This document shows positions 15,001-27,384 of a stretch of DNA of 64,000 bases, piece after piece. The stretch lies in NCBI GenBank assembly GCA_037013685.1, contig CM072906.1, positions 6,756,001 through 6,820,000 on the forward strand. The letters are read 5' to 3'. The DNA comes from Acridotheres tristis (Eukaryota > Chordata > Aves > Passeriformes > Sturnidae). How positions within the stretch are numbered: the stretch's first letter is position 1; every line of letters starts with the position of its first letter. The notes beneath the pieces are model-generated. The model saw nothing but the letters and a program-made list of their open reading frames with translations, made no database searches and was not told where the DNA came from. The position numbers were made by a program, and so were the translations under genes.

Positions 15001-18000
15001 GACTGGAAAAAAACCCCAAAAGATTTGTAGAATACAGTGGGAGAGGTACAGGGAAATAGAGAACCTGAAGTCTTACAGAACAAGCAGATCAGAGAGCAGC
15101 AAACCTGAATGGGATTAAATTACACACAAATCTCCTGGAAGCGATCTTAAAAGTGACTTGTTCCAAAACAATCCATTTCTAAATTTAAACACTAAAGAGT
15201 TCACAGACACAAAAACTAAATCAGGCAATGGTGTGACCAGGAAAAGGTGCTGGAAGAGCTGTTTTCCCACCCTTACTCTGGCTTTTTCATATATTGATTT
15301 TCCTCCCCGCTCATTCACAAATGCTCAGCAGAGCTGTGAACAATTTAAAGTCAAGGGATGCACAAATTACCAGTTCCAGGAACACACCACCCATTCGAGG
15401 CAAAAGCTGAGGGCTTTGCTGCAGCTGAAGAAAATAAAAACCAACCCAGAATCAGAACACACTGATGAGCAGGAAGAGAAGGGCAAGCAAATCCCTAATT
15501 TTCCCTGTCCACAACAAAGCCAAAGCACATGACATTCCTTCAGCTGAAAAGACAACAAATAAAGAAAACCAGTGCCAGAAGGATGAATGAAGAACAATGC
15601 TGCATAAAAGAATATAAAGTAGGCATGAAGAGCTCCCCTTTCCAGATGTTAAGAAGATGCTGTTTTTCATTCCAGGTTTAAAAAAAGATAAGCAGAGGAG
15701 GAAGTTTACTTTGGAGAGTGGGAGCATCTGCATAATTTTTTGAAAAAGGTTCATACAAAGATTTCCTTCCAACAGAATTTAAACTATACCTATACATACA
15801 TACATAGATATATGTGGTATTGGCTCAAGACAATCAACCTAAAATATTTTTCAAAGTGTTTTCCATGCAGCAACTGCCTAGGGAGAGGAACAAAATGAGT
15901 GGCAAGGGACAGCCACAGGAAAGGGCAGGACTGTGAGACACACATCCTCCAACATGCACACTCCAAGTTTAACAACATGAAGGCAAGGAGAGGGACAGCA
16001 GGATACAGCAAAGGATATGCTGGGGCCAGGAAATGAGAAAAGAATCCACAGCACTCAACAATGACTTATGGGATATTTTACCAACAAAAACAGAATACAC
16101 ATAGGAGTTTTTTTTTTTTTTTTGCTTGCATGTGCGGCTCCCATCTTAGCCAGGCCAGGGAGACTGCCCCAGTACGAGGAGGGAAATTACAGAGAACAAC
16201 TAGATGCTAGATCCACTCTGAAGAGCAGAGCACAGCATTTCACCTATTTCCACTTGCTCTCGCGTGGTTCCCAAATTAGAAACAATCAGAATCCTGCTGG
16301 AAACAATATATGGCACCTTAATTGGGTTGGCTGCACTACAGACGTCAGCAATGTATCACTTAGTGGATCATTTTCTGACTGCTTTTTTTTTCCTTTAATA
16401 CTAAAAATAGCTGCACTTTCATGGCTCACCTTTTCTACATCACCTTTACTACAGACACCATAAGAAATTAAATGTTAGCACTCATTGCCCACCGAAGATC
16501 TGACAGGACCCACACCTGCTGCGGGCAGGATCTGCCACCTAATTCAGAAGAATTGTACTTAAAGGTTTGTCTCAGACGCGTTGCATTTACAGAGAACCCG
16601 TTTTCTAACACATTTCCCCCAGTACAACTATCAATGCATCTATTCAAAAGCCTGGAGCAGTTCAGTTATCTCTAAATACATCAACAACCCAGTGCTCCAC
16701 GCATTCCAAGCACTCCAGAACCCCTTCATGGGACTTGGGAATTCACATGAAAAATCTTTCCCAGTTTTCATCCCCCGGTGTTACACCCCCACTATTCCCT
16801 ACCAAATCCATGCTGCAGCCAAACCACATTCCTGAGAAATTATTCCAAGAATGAAATATCACCATTTTCCTCATAAACCCTGGAAACTTGGAGTAATATT
16901 CACACATAGCATAAACAAGTTAAGCAATGAGAATACATAAACAAAGCATAATTCTTAAGCACAATGGGGGAATAATTACAGCAACAAGAGAACAAATACA
17001 AAATGAGTGGAGAGGCATGGAGAGATACCCAGACAGAATGTGCTGAAATAAGGAAAAAGGACCTATAGGATCTGTGAGGTTGGATCAGCCATGAGCTACA
17101 GCTGCTGGTTTTTTAAGTGTTCATTTAAATCAAATTACTAAAAACAGAGAAACCAGGAGCAGATGAACTCAGAGGTCTTTGTCAGCTCCAGGTGCAGGCC
17201 AAGCTTTGCCCTGCTCGGACAGTAAAACCGGCTTTTGAAAGATTACAACCCCTTGGAAAAATATCTTTGGGTAAAGTTCAGAACAACTTTCCTGGGTGTC
17301 AGCCAGCAGAATGCCTGCTCAGGAGCTCTGCTCCTCTATCAGTATTTGGAAAGCTTTTTTCTCTTTTTTTTCTAAAGTAGAAAGATTAATAATGTGACAA
17401 ACTCATTCTCACATTCACAGTCAAAGTAACGATCTGCAATTAAAAGAAAAAAATTGCTCCAAGATCTGTGTGGTAAAGATTTTAACACGAGTCACAAAAT
17501 ACAATGGGAAAATGGCAATGTGGCATACCACACAAGGAATAAAAAATTCAATTACTCACTTCACTTCCTAGTTTGAGAACATTTTAAATTGTTTAAACAT
17601 TTCAAATGCTGAAAATTGAAAAGGATGGGGTGATAGACTCATTACAGATGCAGAAAACTGTGAAACCTTTACTCATCCTCAGGGGCATCTTACCCCCCAA
17701 AAAAAGCCTCTGAAGAGTCAGCAGGCCCTGGATACAGTGTACTACTACACAACAGTGACCTGTTACTCACCTGCTGGGAGTAGCATTTCAGCGAACTACA
17801 TGTTCTTAAAGCAATTATTTAAAAGTGCTGATCATCTGTTAAATAACTCAAACAAATCAGGCTGTGGTTACGTTCTTGGTGGTGTATTTAGCAACTCCAT
17901 AAATCCTAGAATCCTGCAAGTCACTTCATCTCTCATTTCATAAATCTGTCACTCTCCTCACTGTTACCTCACTGAAGATGAGTGAGCCAGGAATATATAG

Positions 18001-20728
18001 GATATGTAATGTTTTGGTGATGGAGGTTTTTGGGGTGAGGCCAGCCAGGGTAAAACTTTCTACTTCCCACTCTCCCCATCTCCGTGTGCTGGCCACTAAC
18101 AAGTCATGGTCAAAAACGAAGAAGAGTAAAAATGAATGGACAAACCGATGTGAAAAAGTAAAATATTGCACTGGAAATGCTGATAAAAGTTTCTATCCCA
18201 TATCCAGGCATTTCAGCAAGTGCAGCAGAGGACACAAGCTGAGGCTCCAGCACGTTGTCTGAGCTTCTGGGAAAGAGAGATACTTCAGTCCTTGACAAAA
18301 ATCCTTACTTCTCTTGATCTGGTAACAGTTCCCAGAAGCAAGCACAGATATAAAAGCTTATCTATCAGAGGACAACTTGAAACAAATACAAATAAGGCTT
18401 AAACGAAGGCAAATATCCAAGCTGCAGAGAACACAACGCTTCCTTAATTTCACATTTGGAGAAAAAACAATACTATGTGGACATTCTCCAACATATTTTT
18501 AATGTTATTAACAGAAATAGCACCCCAGGCTGTGCTCAAGCTGAAAAAGTGTGAAACTCTTTGCAATGTGAAGTGAAATGGGGATCAAAAATACCATCTT
18601 ATTAAATGGCATTTATTTGGTGCTAAGTGAATTATTTATTCAATTGAGAAGTTCACAAAACGACAGGGGGGTAAATGCAAGCGAGGTCACTACTTCATGT
18701 CAGTATCAAAGCTGATCCTTAACAGAATTTAAGCACCTGCCTTTTCTTTTATCTCAGCACAAAATGAGATTTCTTTCTTTTTTTTTTACACTTCAAAAGC
18801 CATGTAACACAACAGAATATATGCCAAGCATGCAAAAACAGAGCATGCCAGCATCTTTCAGCAATCAGCTTTCCCTTGTCATCCATTATGTCAGATTTAT
18901 CTATTTTTGCTTAATTCTTGCTCCAGCAATATGCATCCTTCCTCTCTCCAGACTATCAGGCTGGTTAGGCTGGAATTCAATACAGCTTCTTAAAATAGTT
19001 GAGAAATATTGAAAATATTTGAAGCGGTGCCTGTGAATTACAGCCAATTCATCAACTCCTCTTCCAGCTCCTGCTTGACCTGTGCTCCCCCCAGACAAGG
19101 GGCAATTCTCATTTCTTCACCTCAGAAATTCTACCCAGTGTAAATATCATTTGGAAAATAAATAGCCTCTCTTTTATGGAAGCATTTCTCCAAGAAAGCT
19201 TAGATTCTGTGTTAATTGCAAACCTTACCCTCTGACTCTTACTTGCTTTCGATTCAAACATTCCTCTGCTGAAAATTAATAGTGAGTGCATTTGCTTTCA
19301 AGTTTGCTTTCTGTTGTCACAGCTTTTCCTCTCCAAGTCTCCAGACCCTCTGGACTGGCTTTACAGGACTCCAGACCCACCTAAAAGCTCTCCCTGAATC
19401 CTTCACTCTGCTGCTGGCTGCAAAACTCTGCTCTCTCCACCTCTAACACCTGTAAGACCCTTGAACATCATCTTTCCCCACTGCTTTATGCACCCACTTA
19501 AATGAACAGACTCTAACTGAAGCTCAAATTCTTCAAAAATAAAGAGGCTGAAAGGAAAATGCAACTCTCATCACTCTATTCCCTCACTGCCTACGGAGCA
19601 CAGAGCACGGAATTTTCTCAGCTGGCTGCTGAATCAGACGAAGTTTCCACAGTGCACACACACACACACACACAATCACAAAGCCCCAACACGTCCAGGA
19701 GGATTTATTCCATCACAAAGTCACCACCGTTGCTCCAGCACAAATGACATCACTTAGGAACCCAACCTCATCTCCTGAGAGCTCTCAGCTCCCTCCTCTC
19801 CCGCAGCAACCGGAGCAACAAAGAACCGGGCTTGTGCAATAAAGAGGAAGAAAGTATTGCTGCAAAAAGTTTTCCAGAAAAACTTGTATTTTCTTGAGAA
19901 TATGACTACGGAAAAATTAAGGACTGTAGTAAGAAGCGAGTAGAACAAATTGTGGTTGAACTGATAAAGCTGCATCTGTGATTTATCCTAAACTTGTACC
20001 TAGTGCTACCAAGGGAGAGTGAGAGATGTGCGAGCCCTCGCAGGTGTTGGTCGGGGAGGTTCACACGCTGCAGAACCAAAACCATCTCAGTGCTTCACTC
20101 CACGAGTGGACTGAGAACTGGAGTCCAGCCCTGCAGTTTTCTTCTTCTTCTTGAAAATGGGTTAGTAGGGAATAAAAACGACGGATGATTTACTGACGAT
20201 ACCTGTTCCCTGCCCACGGGAAAGACGGGCTTTGAGGTCCCTTCCAGCCCAAACCAGCCAGCGAGTCTCTTGCAAAAAGACACTTTTCTTGGGAAAGAAT
20301 CACACAAAGGATGTGCTCGCACTGCGACCGCAATCCCCCCTTCCCCCTGACGGCACTTCTGTCGCGATGGCTGACGCACTATCGCGATCCCGGGCCGTGT
20401 GCGCGGTACCCAGGGACAGGTAACGAGGGCGCCGGGGCTACCGGGGGGCCTGGGAGCTCCGCGCTGAGCGGGGGAGACCCGGGGCAGGCGGGGTGGGAGC
20501 GGGTGTCGCGACACGCGGCGGGTGTCGCGACACAGGGGGCGGGTCGCCACACCGGTGATGCCTCAGCGGGCGGGGGAGGGGACACCCGGGAAGGACAATG
20601 GTGGTGGGGGGGGGGTACGAACCGCGGCGGTCCCGCCGCGCCGTGAGGGTGAGTAAGAAGATGATGATGAGGAGGAGGAGGAGGGGACGGTGGGGCCGTG
20701 CCCTCGCTCCCGCCGTGTGCCGCACTTA
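1..20728 (-). other. Long AT-rich non-coding stretch, probable intron 1 of FAM222B
   Basis: I find no convincing coding exon in these 20.7 kb. The open frames are short, unrelated to families I know and mostly lack flanking splice sites. By synteny the stretch should be the first intron of FAM222B, which in vertebrates neighbours ERAL1 and has a non-coding first exon. The FAM222B coding exons would then lie below position 1. It holds only short simple repeats: poly-T near 16109-16123 and 18777-18787, and a CA tract at 19655-19674. The assignment rests on gene order and the splice donor at its upper edge, not on coding homology. Confidence 0.45.
19655..19674. repeat. (CA)n microsatellite
   Basis: An uninterrupted run of about ten CA dinucleotides lies in the AT-rich presumed intron. 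It is short and may be polymorphic. Confidence 0.9.
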
Positions 20729-20729
20729 C

Positions 20730-20940
20730 TCTCGGTGCCCCTGCCCGGGCCTCATGGCGCCGCCGCCGCTGTGCCCGCCCGGCCCCGCCGCCGCCGCCGC
20801 CGCCCGCCCCGGCCGTGCTGGCTGCGCAGCCGCCCCCGCGCACGCGCGGCCCGCGCGCCGCCCGCCCCGCCCCGCGCACGCGCGGCCCCGCGGACACCGG
20901 AGAGAGGGAGGGGAGGGGGGGAATGGGGGGGGCAGCGCCG
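20730..20940 (-). promoter_or_regulatory. FAM222B: CpG-island promoter and first exon, probably FAM222B
   Basis: This is a very GC- and CpG-rich block. On the minus strand it runs from GC boxes (GGGGCGGGGC type, near 20866) and two NRF1-like GCGCACGCGC motifs (near 20837 and 20873), through a short GGC-repeat tract (20787-20804), to a strong splice donor, GTAAGT, at 20729-20724. That pattern fits a TATA-less housekeeping promoter with a first exon ending at 20730 and a long intron below it. FAM222B is named from conserved gene order next to ERAL1. No FAM222B protein sequence is visible. An ATG lies just before the donor, but I do not recognise the short peptide that follows it, so I treat the exon as 5' UTR. 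Confidence 0.5.
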
Positions 20941-20974
20941 CGCCGCCCCCTGCCGGTAACCGCGGGCACTGCAG

Positions 20975-21260
20975 AGAACAGCGGGGATGGGGGGACACGG
21001 GGGGACATTGGGGGGGACACGGCGGGTATGCACTGGGGGACGTTGGGGGGCATGGGGGAGCATTGGGGGGATACGGCGGGTACACACTGGGGGACATTAT
21101 GGGGGACATTGAGGGGAATGAGGAGGGAACACGGCGGGTACACGCGGGGGGACATGGGGGACACCGGGAGGCATTTGGGGGGGATATGAGGAAGGGACAT
21201 GGCAGGTACATAGAGAGGACATGGAGTCGTGGCAGGGGCACAGGGAGGACATGAAGGAAC
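20975..21260. repeat. G-rich minisatellite next to the CpG island
   Basis: Imperfect tandem units of about 20 nt, built on GGGGGACA followed by TTGGGGGG or CGGCGGGT, repeat on the plus strand. The many runs of four or more G could form G-quadruplexes. Long open frames here on both strands come from the repeat and are not genes. Confidence 0.8.
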
Positions 21261-21896
21261 ACGGGAGTGGACAGGGAGATGCAGGTGGGCCAGGAAGGGG
21301 ACACAGAAGGGGCTCTGGCACAGCTCCGGTGCTGCCCACACCGAGGTCTCGACAGACACCCCCCGCACACACCTGGGTCAGTCCTTTGTGAAGTTTTTTC
21401 CACAGGGAAGTGATGATTTGCACCCCTACGATGGGCTTGCAATGGGATAATTAACCTAATTCTCCAAGCTCGTTAAGGAGCAGGTCAGGAAGGTGAGACT
21501 TCACCCCTTCCCACGCCAAGAGCATTTCCACTGCCCCCCAGGAGTGGCTATTGCTCTGGGCACTCGGCTCCATCCCTGGAAGCAGCCTGGGATGGAGCTC
21601 TGGGCCAGCACAGGGTGACCCTGACCCCTCCCATGACACGGCCACGCAGAGGGGACAGCTTTCCCTTGTAGCCCATCCCATGATGGGGTACCACACCTTG
21701 TACTTCCAACCCTGCTTACCCAGCTTCTCCCCGCACACAGTGCAACCTTCAGAAGTCACAGCTGGAGAAAAGGGATCTAAGCTCAGCTGGGAAGGAGGAA
21801 TGACATGAAAGTGCCCTGGTTTGAGCTGGAATAAAACTGAGGGAAGGTGGTGGCTGTGAGGTCAGGAGAGAACAATCACTTGTGCTGGGACCTCAT
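21261..21896. other. Intergenic gap between ERAL1 3' end and the CpG island
   Basis: I see no coding exon, RNA gene or repeat of note. It lies between the distal candidate ERAL1 poly(A) signal and the minisatellite. Confidence 0.5.
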
Positions 21897-21902
21897 TTTA
21901 TT
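21897..21902 (-). terminator. ERAL1: Candidate distal poly(A) signal of ERAL1
   Basis: AATAAA on the minus strand (tttatt on plus) lies 1.17 kb past the ERAL1 stop. A nearer AATAAA sits at 22897-22902, only 165 nt past the stop. Either could end the transcript, and the sequence alone does not decide between them. Confidence 0.5.
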
Positions 21903-23066
21903 GCAAGGGTAATACAAAAGTTGGACAGCAGCATTCAAGGGACCACAGCCCCCCCTTCTCCTGGAAAACAAGGAAGGACACTCCATGGAGGTTTCCCAAC
22001 CCAGTTTTCAGTCAATCTCACATTCCAGATAGAATTCTTCAGCAGAAGGGTAAAACATCTCTTTCACAGTGCACCAGGGACAAGGGGCTGAGCAGATTTG
22101 GGTTCCAGACCCTTCCCAATCTCTTCACTGCTGGGGTTTTCTTCCCTCAGGGATGTTAATTTAGGACTGCACATGGAGATCTACCTGGATTTCTGACAGG
22201 AAGGTACTCAGTGCTCCAAACGCCTGACAAAAGATACAAAACAAGCCCCAAACACCAGGTCCAGGCACACACATGTGGTGCCAGGCTCCACCATGCCATG
22301 GCCCCTGCTCCTCCAGCCTGTTCCAGTGCTCTCTGTTACAGCTGAGCTGCAGAACCTGCTGCTCTTCCCACTTTGAGGTTTTCTTTAGCTGCAACAGCTT
22401 CTGTGTTTATATCTGTGACCCTGCTGTAAAGAGTGAGGACTTGGAAGTAACTGATCCAATAAACTACTCAAATTCCTAAAAAGTGGGTCCGTGCCGGTTT
22501 TGCATGACAGACATGACAGACAAGCCAGTCAGGCATTACAGATGTTCCACCTGCCAGCAAACCCCTAAAACTGACTCCCTACACCCACTAACCTCAACAG
22601 GGCAGGGAGAAAAGTCAACATGAGACCATCAGGTGGGCTGGGGTGGCCTCATCCTCCTGTGTGACCATGATTCAGCCTTCAGAAGAGATTACACACATGT
22701 GCTTCACAATAATCCTTCACTGTGACCCTTTGCTTGCTATAAGGCAGGAGATGCTCCTGAACTTCCACGTACAAACACCTGAGATACAGCCCAAAAGAAG
22801 TGGGTGGCAGCTCTGGAAATGCAGTACCAGAATCATGGGTGCAACTGATTCTCCAGTGTCTGTCCTGAGTTCAGATTCCATAGAAGGTCTGGAGATTTTA
22901 TTTCAGTTTGGGCCGTTCCCCCAAAGAATAATGTATTCCACTTCAGCTTGCTGTAGTGATTCCATCATCCTCTATTTCTGAATTGAATAAAGATGCCAAG
23001 ATACCCCCAGGATTGGTTTTTCCACACGATCAGGCAGTTCAAGGGCTGTTAAAATACACCAAGTGC

Positions 23067-26000
23067 TCAACCCTTCACCTCCACCTTGAGCTTCAGGTGG
23101 ACGTCACACAGAAAAGCATTCATCAGGTCCTGGCCAGCCTCCCGAGCAATCCTGCTGATGACCTTTCCTCCTCTTCCAATCAGCATCCTCTGTGTTAAAA
23201 TCCAGAGAGAACATCAGCAAACTCACCTTTATATTTCCCAGGAGAACAGTTCAGCCACAGAAGCAATGAGGAAAATTCCAACATTAAATAATGAGGCAAC
23301 TTTGGGAAGGTTTGAGATGATACTGAACAGCCAGTATTGGGTACCTGGCTCTTCCCAACAGAGAGAGAGGGAATCACAGCAAGGATGCACGTGTTGGACT
23401 TGGGGAACTTCCCTTCACCCTCTCCAGCATCCCATCTTTCTTCCCTTACTCACTTTATGGGACTCCCTTGGCACCAGGAGGCTCTGCACGATGAGCAGCT
23501 CCCCACATTCTCCTTCCTCCCATATCTCTGTCACCTGCAAAAGCAAGCAAGCACTCAGCAATCCTGGAAAACCTTCAGGAACCACCAACACCACTGCCCT
23601 AGAGACACCAGCACACAAGGGGGGCCCCTTCACACACACAAAGGGTCTTAGAGCACACCTGAGGTGCAAGTACAGAGTCACCCCACAGCACCTGGCAGAT
23701 CCCAGAGATCCAAACAAAGGGATTGTCATCACACAGCCTGAAATCCCCAATAAAAGCTTGTGGTGAAATCTGCCTGTGTACATTTCCCACCTGAGTCACT
23801 CCATAAGGCACTTCCAGGGGCAGGTACTCCAGGATCTTCTCCCTGATGATATTATCACAAATCTCTTGAGGTGACTGGTTGGTCAGGACATCGCTGTGGA
23901 ATTCCCAAGGGCCTGGCTTGGCTCGCATCAGGAGGTACCTCTGTGGGCACAACACAATGTCCCACCAGCTGCCACGTGTCACCCACACAGTGCCAACAAC
24001 CCTGTGCTCCTCCTGCAGAGAGGGCACTGCTGCTGGCCTGGCATCAGGGCACTGGTTTGGTATTTTGGGCAGGGAAAGGAGAAAGGGAAGCTCTGGAACC
24101 CCTCCCTAGGGCTGTGTTTATCAATTACAAAAGCCCACAGAACCTCTGGAGCTGAGAGACAGCAGTGGGTGGATTCATTGTTGTGAACAAGCTGCTGTTG
24201 GGAGAGCCCCAGGTAAGTTTTGTACAGGAAACTCTGGAGATGCAGCCAGGATACATCCCATGTTGACACATGACACTTTCCCCCCATCCCAGGCCACGAA
24301 CAGAAGCTGAGGCTCTGTATGAAGTGCTGGGGTCCCACCCCAGTCTCCAGGTGTGACACAAGTTCAGACTGGAGTTACCTTGAGTGTATCCACCTCCTCC
24401 CCACGGAGAGCTGCCAGCATGAAGATCTCCTGGAAGTGTGGCCAGCCTTTTGTATCTTTTAGATCCTCAGGTCCATGGTGTTTTGGCCCTTGGGCTTCCC
24501 CTGTGCCAGCACCCCCAACATCACTGCTCTTGTCCAAATCAGAGCCTTCCTGGGCCTGATTCCTTTCCTGCCCAAAGGGAGACCCTGGGACTTTGCTTTC
24601 AGGTGAAGCCTGAGTGATATGAAGGGGAGACTTTGCTGAAGAACTGGAATCCTGTTGAAGTGCAGATTTCACTTTCAGTTTCTTTCCATTTACAATTCCC
24701 TCTGTCAGGTCAGTTGCTATTTCCAGCAGGAGAAACTTCTTCTTTAGTATATCCACCTGAAGTCAGAGAGAGAGAGGTGTCAGGATTTATCCTAAGTGAA
24801 GTGGGCAGCTGGGCCCTGGATCTGAAGGAGCCAGAGGAAACCACCCAGGGAAGCAGCTGCTGCAGGACAGGACAGTTTTGTGACCAGAGTGTGTCAGCAG
24901 TGCCAGCACAGTTTGTACAAACACTGAGAATCTGTCAGCTCTGCTGAGATCCTCCCTGGCTACCCTGGCTCCTCTTCCCAGATGGATTTAAACCCCACAC
25001 AGCAGCACAACTTCAGGGGTGCTTGTGCATGCAATGGGTACACACACAACATCCCTCAATATTCCGGAGCAGAGTGGGAAACCTCTGTCCTTTAACACAC
25101 CAGAGACCCCAAAATCCTGTCCTTTAACACACCAGGGACCCCAAAACCCATCACTGCTGATGCCAGGTGGTGCCTGAAGAAGGCAGGAAGAAGAAGCAGG
25201 ATTTACCTTGTTCAGGACCAGGACACTGGGGATGTGGGGGAACTGAGACAGGCACTTGAGCACCTCCTTGCTCAGAGAGTTCCGTGTCCAGTGATCTGAC
25301 ACGTCCACCAGAACCAGGACTGCCAGGAAAGAGGGAGGGAAACAGGATGAATCCACATTTTTCAGAATGTTCACTTGAAGCTTTAGAGTCTATGGTTACT
25401 CCCCCCACTTAGGAGGGGCACAAAAAGAATTTTATTGACAAAACACTAAAATGTAGCTTACCCATGCCACCTAATGACATCACACATGCTAAATCTTAAC
25501 ATCCAAGCCCAATTATTAACCCAAAGTGTCTCCCCTTGGCACCAGCCAGTTCTTATCCCCTTCTCAGCTCAATATTCCAGATCTTTTCTCTGCCCTTCCT
25601 TCCTTCCTTGTTCACATTCCCTAGGTTGCCTGTGCTGCCAGCAAGTACCCAGATACCACAGCTGGGAACTTGCGTGGCAGAAAAGAATTTGGTTTGATCC
25701 AAAAAGAGTTGAAAACCCACCTAAATCTGCATGTTTCATGCTGTCCCACGGGTCTGTCAGCATGGATTCATCTAAATTATGCCTGAAATACACATACAAA
25801 TGAGTAAACCAGACACACTTCATTACACTTGTGTTCCTCCCCCTCAAAGTAGAAGGAAACCAGTGTTCTCCCTCATTCCAGCTGCCACAAAGCTGCTTTA
25901 GGGGTTGTGTCATCCCTTGTCAGGTGCAGGTACACAGAACCACACACAAAAATGCTCAAGGGACATCACAGGCTCTGTGTGCTACTAAAATTGCAACGAA

Positions 26001-27164
26001 AAAAATTACTGGAGACCAAAATAAGGCTAAAAATATGCATTAGTCTCATTCCTGTTTTACAGGCTTTGCACAGTGAAAATCACATTCTTATTTTATCAAC
26101 TCTTGACAGGCAGCACAAACCCCTCTCCCCACATCACTGGTGGTACCTTTTGGCTTTTAAGGGATTAGTGAGGCCAGGTGTGTCCAGAATGATCTACAAA
26201 AAGGAAAAACAAACGTTTCAAATCTGCCAACAGTGAGAGGTCAGGGGTAAACCCGACCTTTGTGCAATGAGAAGTGATGCCACGAGATACAGATGAGCAA
26301 ATCCTGCCCTTTGTCTCCAGGACTCACCAGCTGCGTGTCCTGGTGTGTGATGACACCCCGGGCTTTGCAGCGGGTGGTGTGGACCTTCTTGGAGACCGGG
26401 AAAACCTGCAGAAAATTAATTAAGCACGTCACACAGCCAGGACATGCCAAAAACCCAAGGTAACAGCCTGAGATTCACCCCAGCTTCACCTTCCTGCCCA
26501 GGAGCTGGTTGGAGAGCGTGGATTTCCCGGCGTTGGGAGCGCCGATGATGGCGATTCTCAGCACCTTGGGGTTCTGGGGCTGGTCGGGCCGATTCTCCAA
26601 GAGGCGCTTCTGCTCCTCTGCCAGGGAAAGGAGGAGGTTGGATGCTGCCAAACCCGCCGTGGGTGAGGATCGCGCTGGGGAGGGGCGGCAGCCGGCACCA
26701 CTCACCTTTGTCGGTGGCCACGGGCGGCGGGTGCTGGCCCAGAGTGGCAGGCGGGGCCTCGGCGGGGATGCCCAGGAGGCTGCCCAGAGCCGAGCTGCTC
26801 CCGCTCCAGCGGCTGGGAACACCCAGAATCCCGCCTAGTGCCGAGCTGCTCCCGCTCCAGCGGCTCCCCGGGAGGCGAGCTGGAAAAAACCACCGAATAT
26901 ACCAAGAACGTACCTAAACCACACCAAGATTGCGTTCTCCCCTACCTCCACACGCAGAGTCCAGGCAGAGCTAACCCCATCACAAGGCCTCTGGGCCGGC
27001 CCCGTCCGCCCTGGCGTCCCGCCCGCCACCTCCCGGATCCAGCCGCCCCCAGACTACGCCCGCGGCCCCAGCGCACCTGCTCCCAGCCGGAGCGGCCCCG
27101 CCGCGGCGGCAGCGGCGGCCCAGAGCGCGGCCCGGGCGGCGGCTGCAGCCATGGGAGCAGCCAT
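23067..27164 (-). CDS. ERAL1: ERAL1, mitochondrial Era-like GTPase (12S rRNA chaperone)
   Basis: ERAL1 is the mitochondrial Era GTPase, which binds 12S rRNA and is needed to assemble the small mitoribosomal subunit. I assembled eleven coding exons: 27164-27077, 26879-26706, 26617-26490, 26405-26328, 26193-26147, 25782-25721, 25319-25207, 24756-24379, 23940-23791, 23534-23454 and 23189-23067. Phases agree throughout and give 473 residues (human 437, from memory). The alanine-rich start fits a mitochondrial presequence. Era motifs are present: P-loop GAPNAGKST (113-121), DTPG (160-163), and NKVD (229-232), which is split by an intron after NK. The C-terminal KH domain has its GxxG loop as GRGG (438-441). 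At the G5 position the usual Ser-Ala reads Ala-Ala (345-346). Residues 35-68 are a tandem 17-residue duplication. Exon 8 carries a long low-complexity insert between G4 and G5, as in vertebrate orthologues. The first ATG in the exon is used as the start. Confidence 0.95.
25085..25148. repeat. 32-bp tandem duplication in ERAL1 intron 7
   Basis: Two near-identical copies (starting at 25085 and 25117) share the core CTGTCCTTTAACACACCAG. The duplication is intronic, just below exon 7, and has no visible effect on splice sites. Confidence 0.8.
26764..26865 (-). repeat. ERAL1: 51-bp in-frame tandem duplication inside ERAL1 exon 2
   Basis: Two 51-nt units (26865-26815 and 26814-26764) encode 17 residues each. 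Both begin [11 protein letters not shown] and then differ as GILGVP or SLLGIP. The first 25 nt or so of the units are identical. They fall between the presumed presequence and the GTPase domain, where length change should be tolerated, and they account for part of the extra length compared with human ERAL1. Confidence 0.85.
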
Positions 27165-27360
27165 GATGGCCCGCCGCGGGGCACGCCGGGAAGGCGAGAG
27201 GTGCCCGCTGCCATTGGCGAGCAGCTCAGGGACATAGAGAGCGGCAGAGCGGGACCAGAGCGCCGCTGTGCCGCGGGGAATTGTGGGATGGAAACGGCTG
27301 CGGTGCCGGCGGAGCAGGGCCGGGGCGGGGACGCGGGAGCGCCCCCTGCCGGCGTCACCG
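27165..27360 (-). promoter_or_regulatory. ERAL1: ERAL1 CpG-rich promoter and 5' UTR
   Basis: This GC- and CpG-rich segment lies directly above the ERAL1 start codon and has no TATA box. A GGGAATTGTGGG motif at about 27277-27288 resembles, but does not match, the ZNF143/THAP11 element common in mitochondrial gene promoters. It runs into the minisatellite above. Confidence 0.55.
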
Positions 27361-27384
27361 CGTGGCGCAGGTGGCGGCCCCGCG

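Noticed and set aside
20379..21442. Long open frames (up to 329 codons, both strands) over the CpG island and minisatellite
   Set aside because: They are Pro/Gly/Arg-rich products of G-rich tandem repeats and CpG-island bias. They match no family, and several overlap in different frames.
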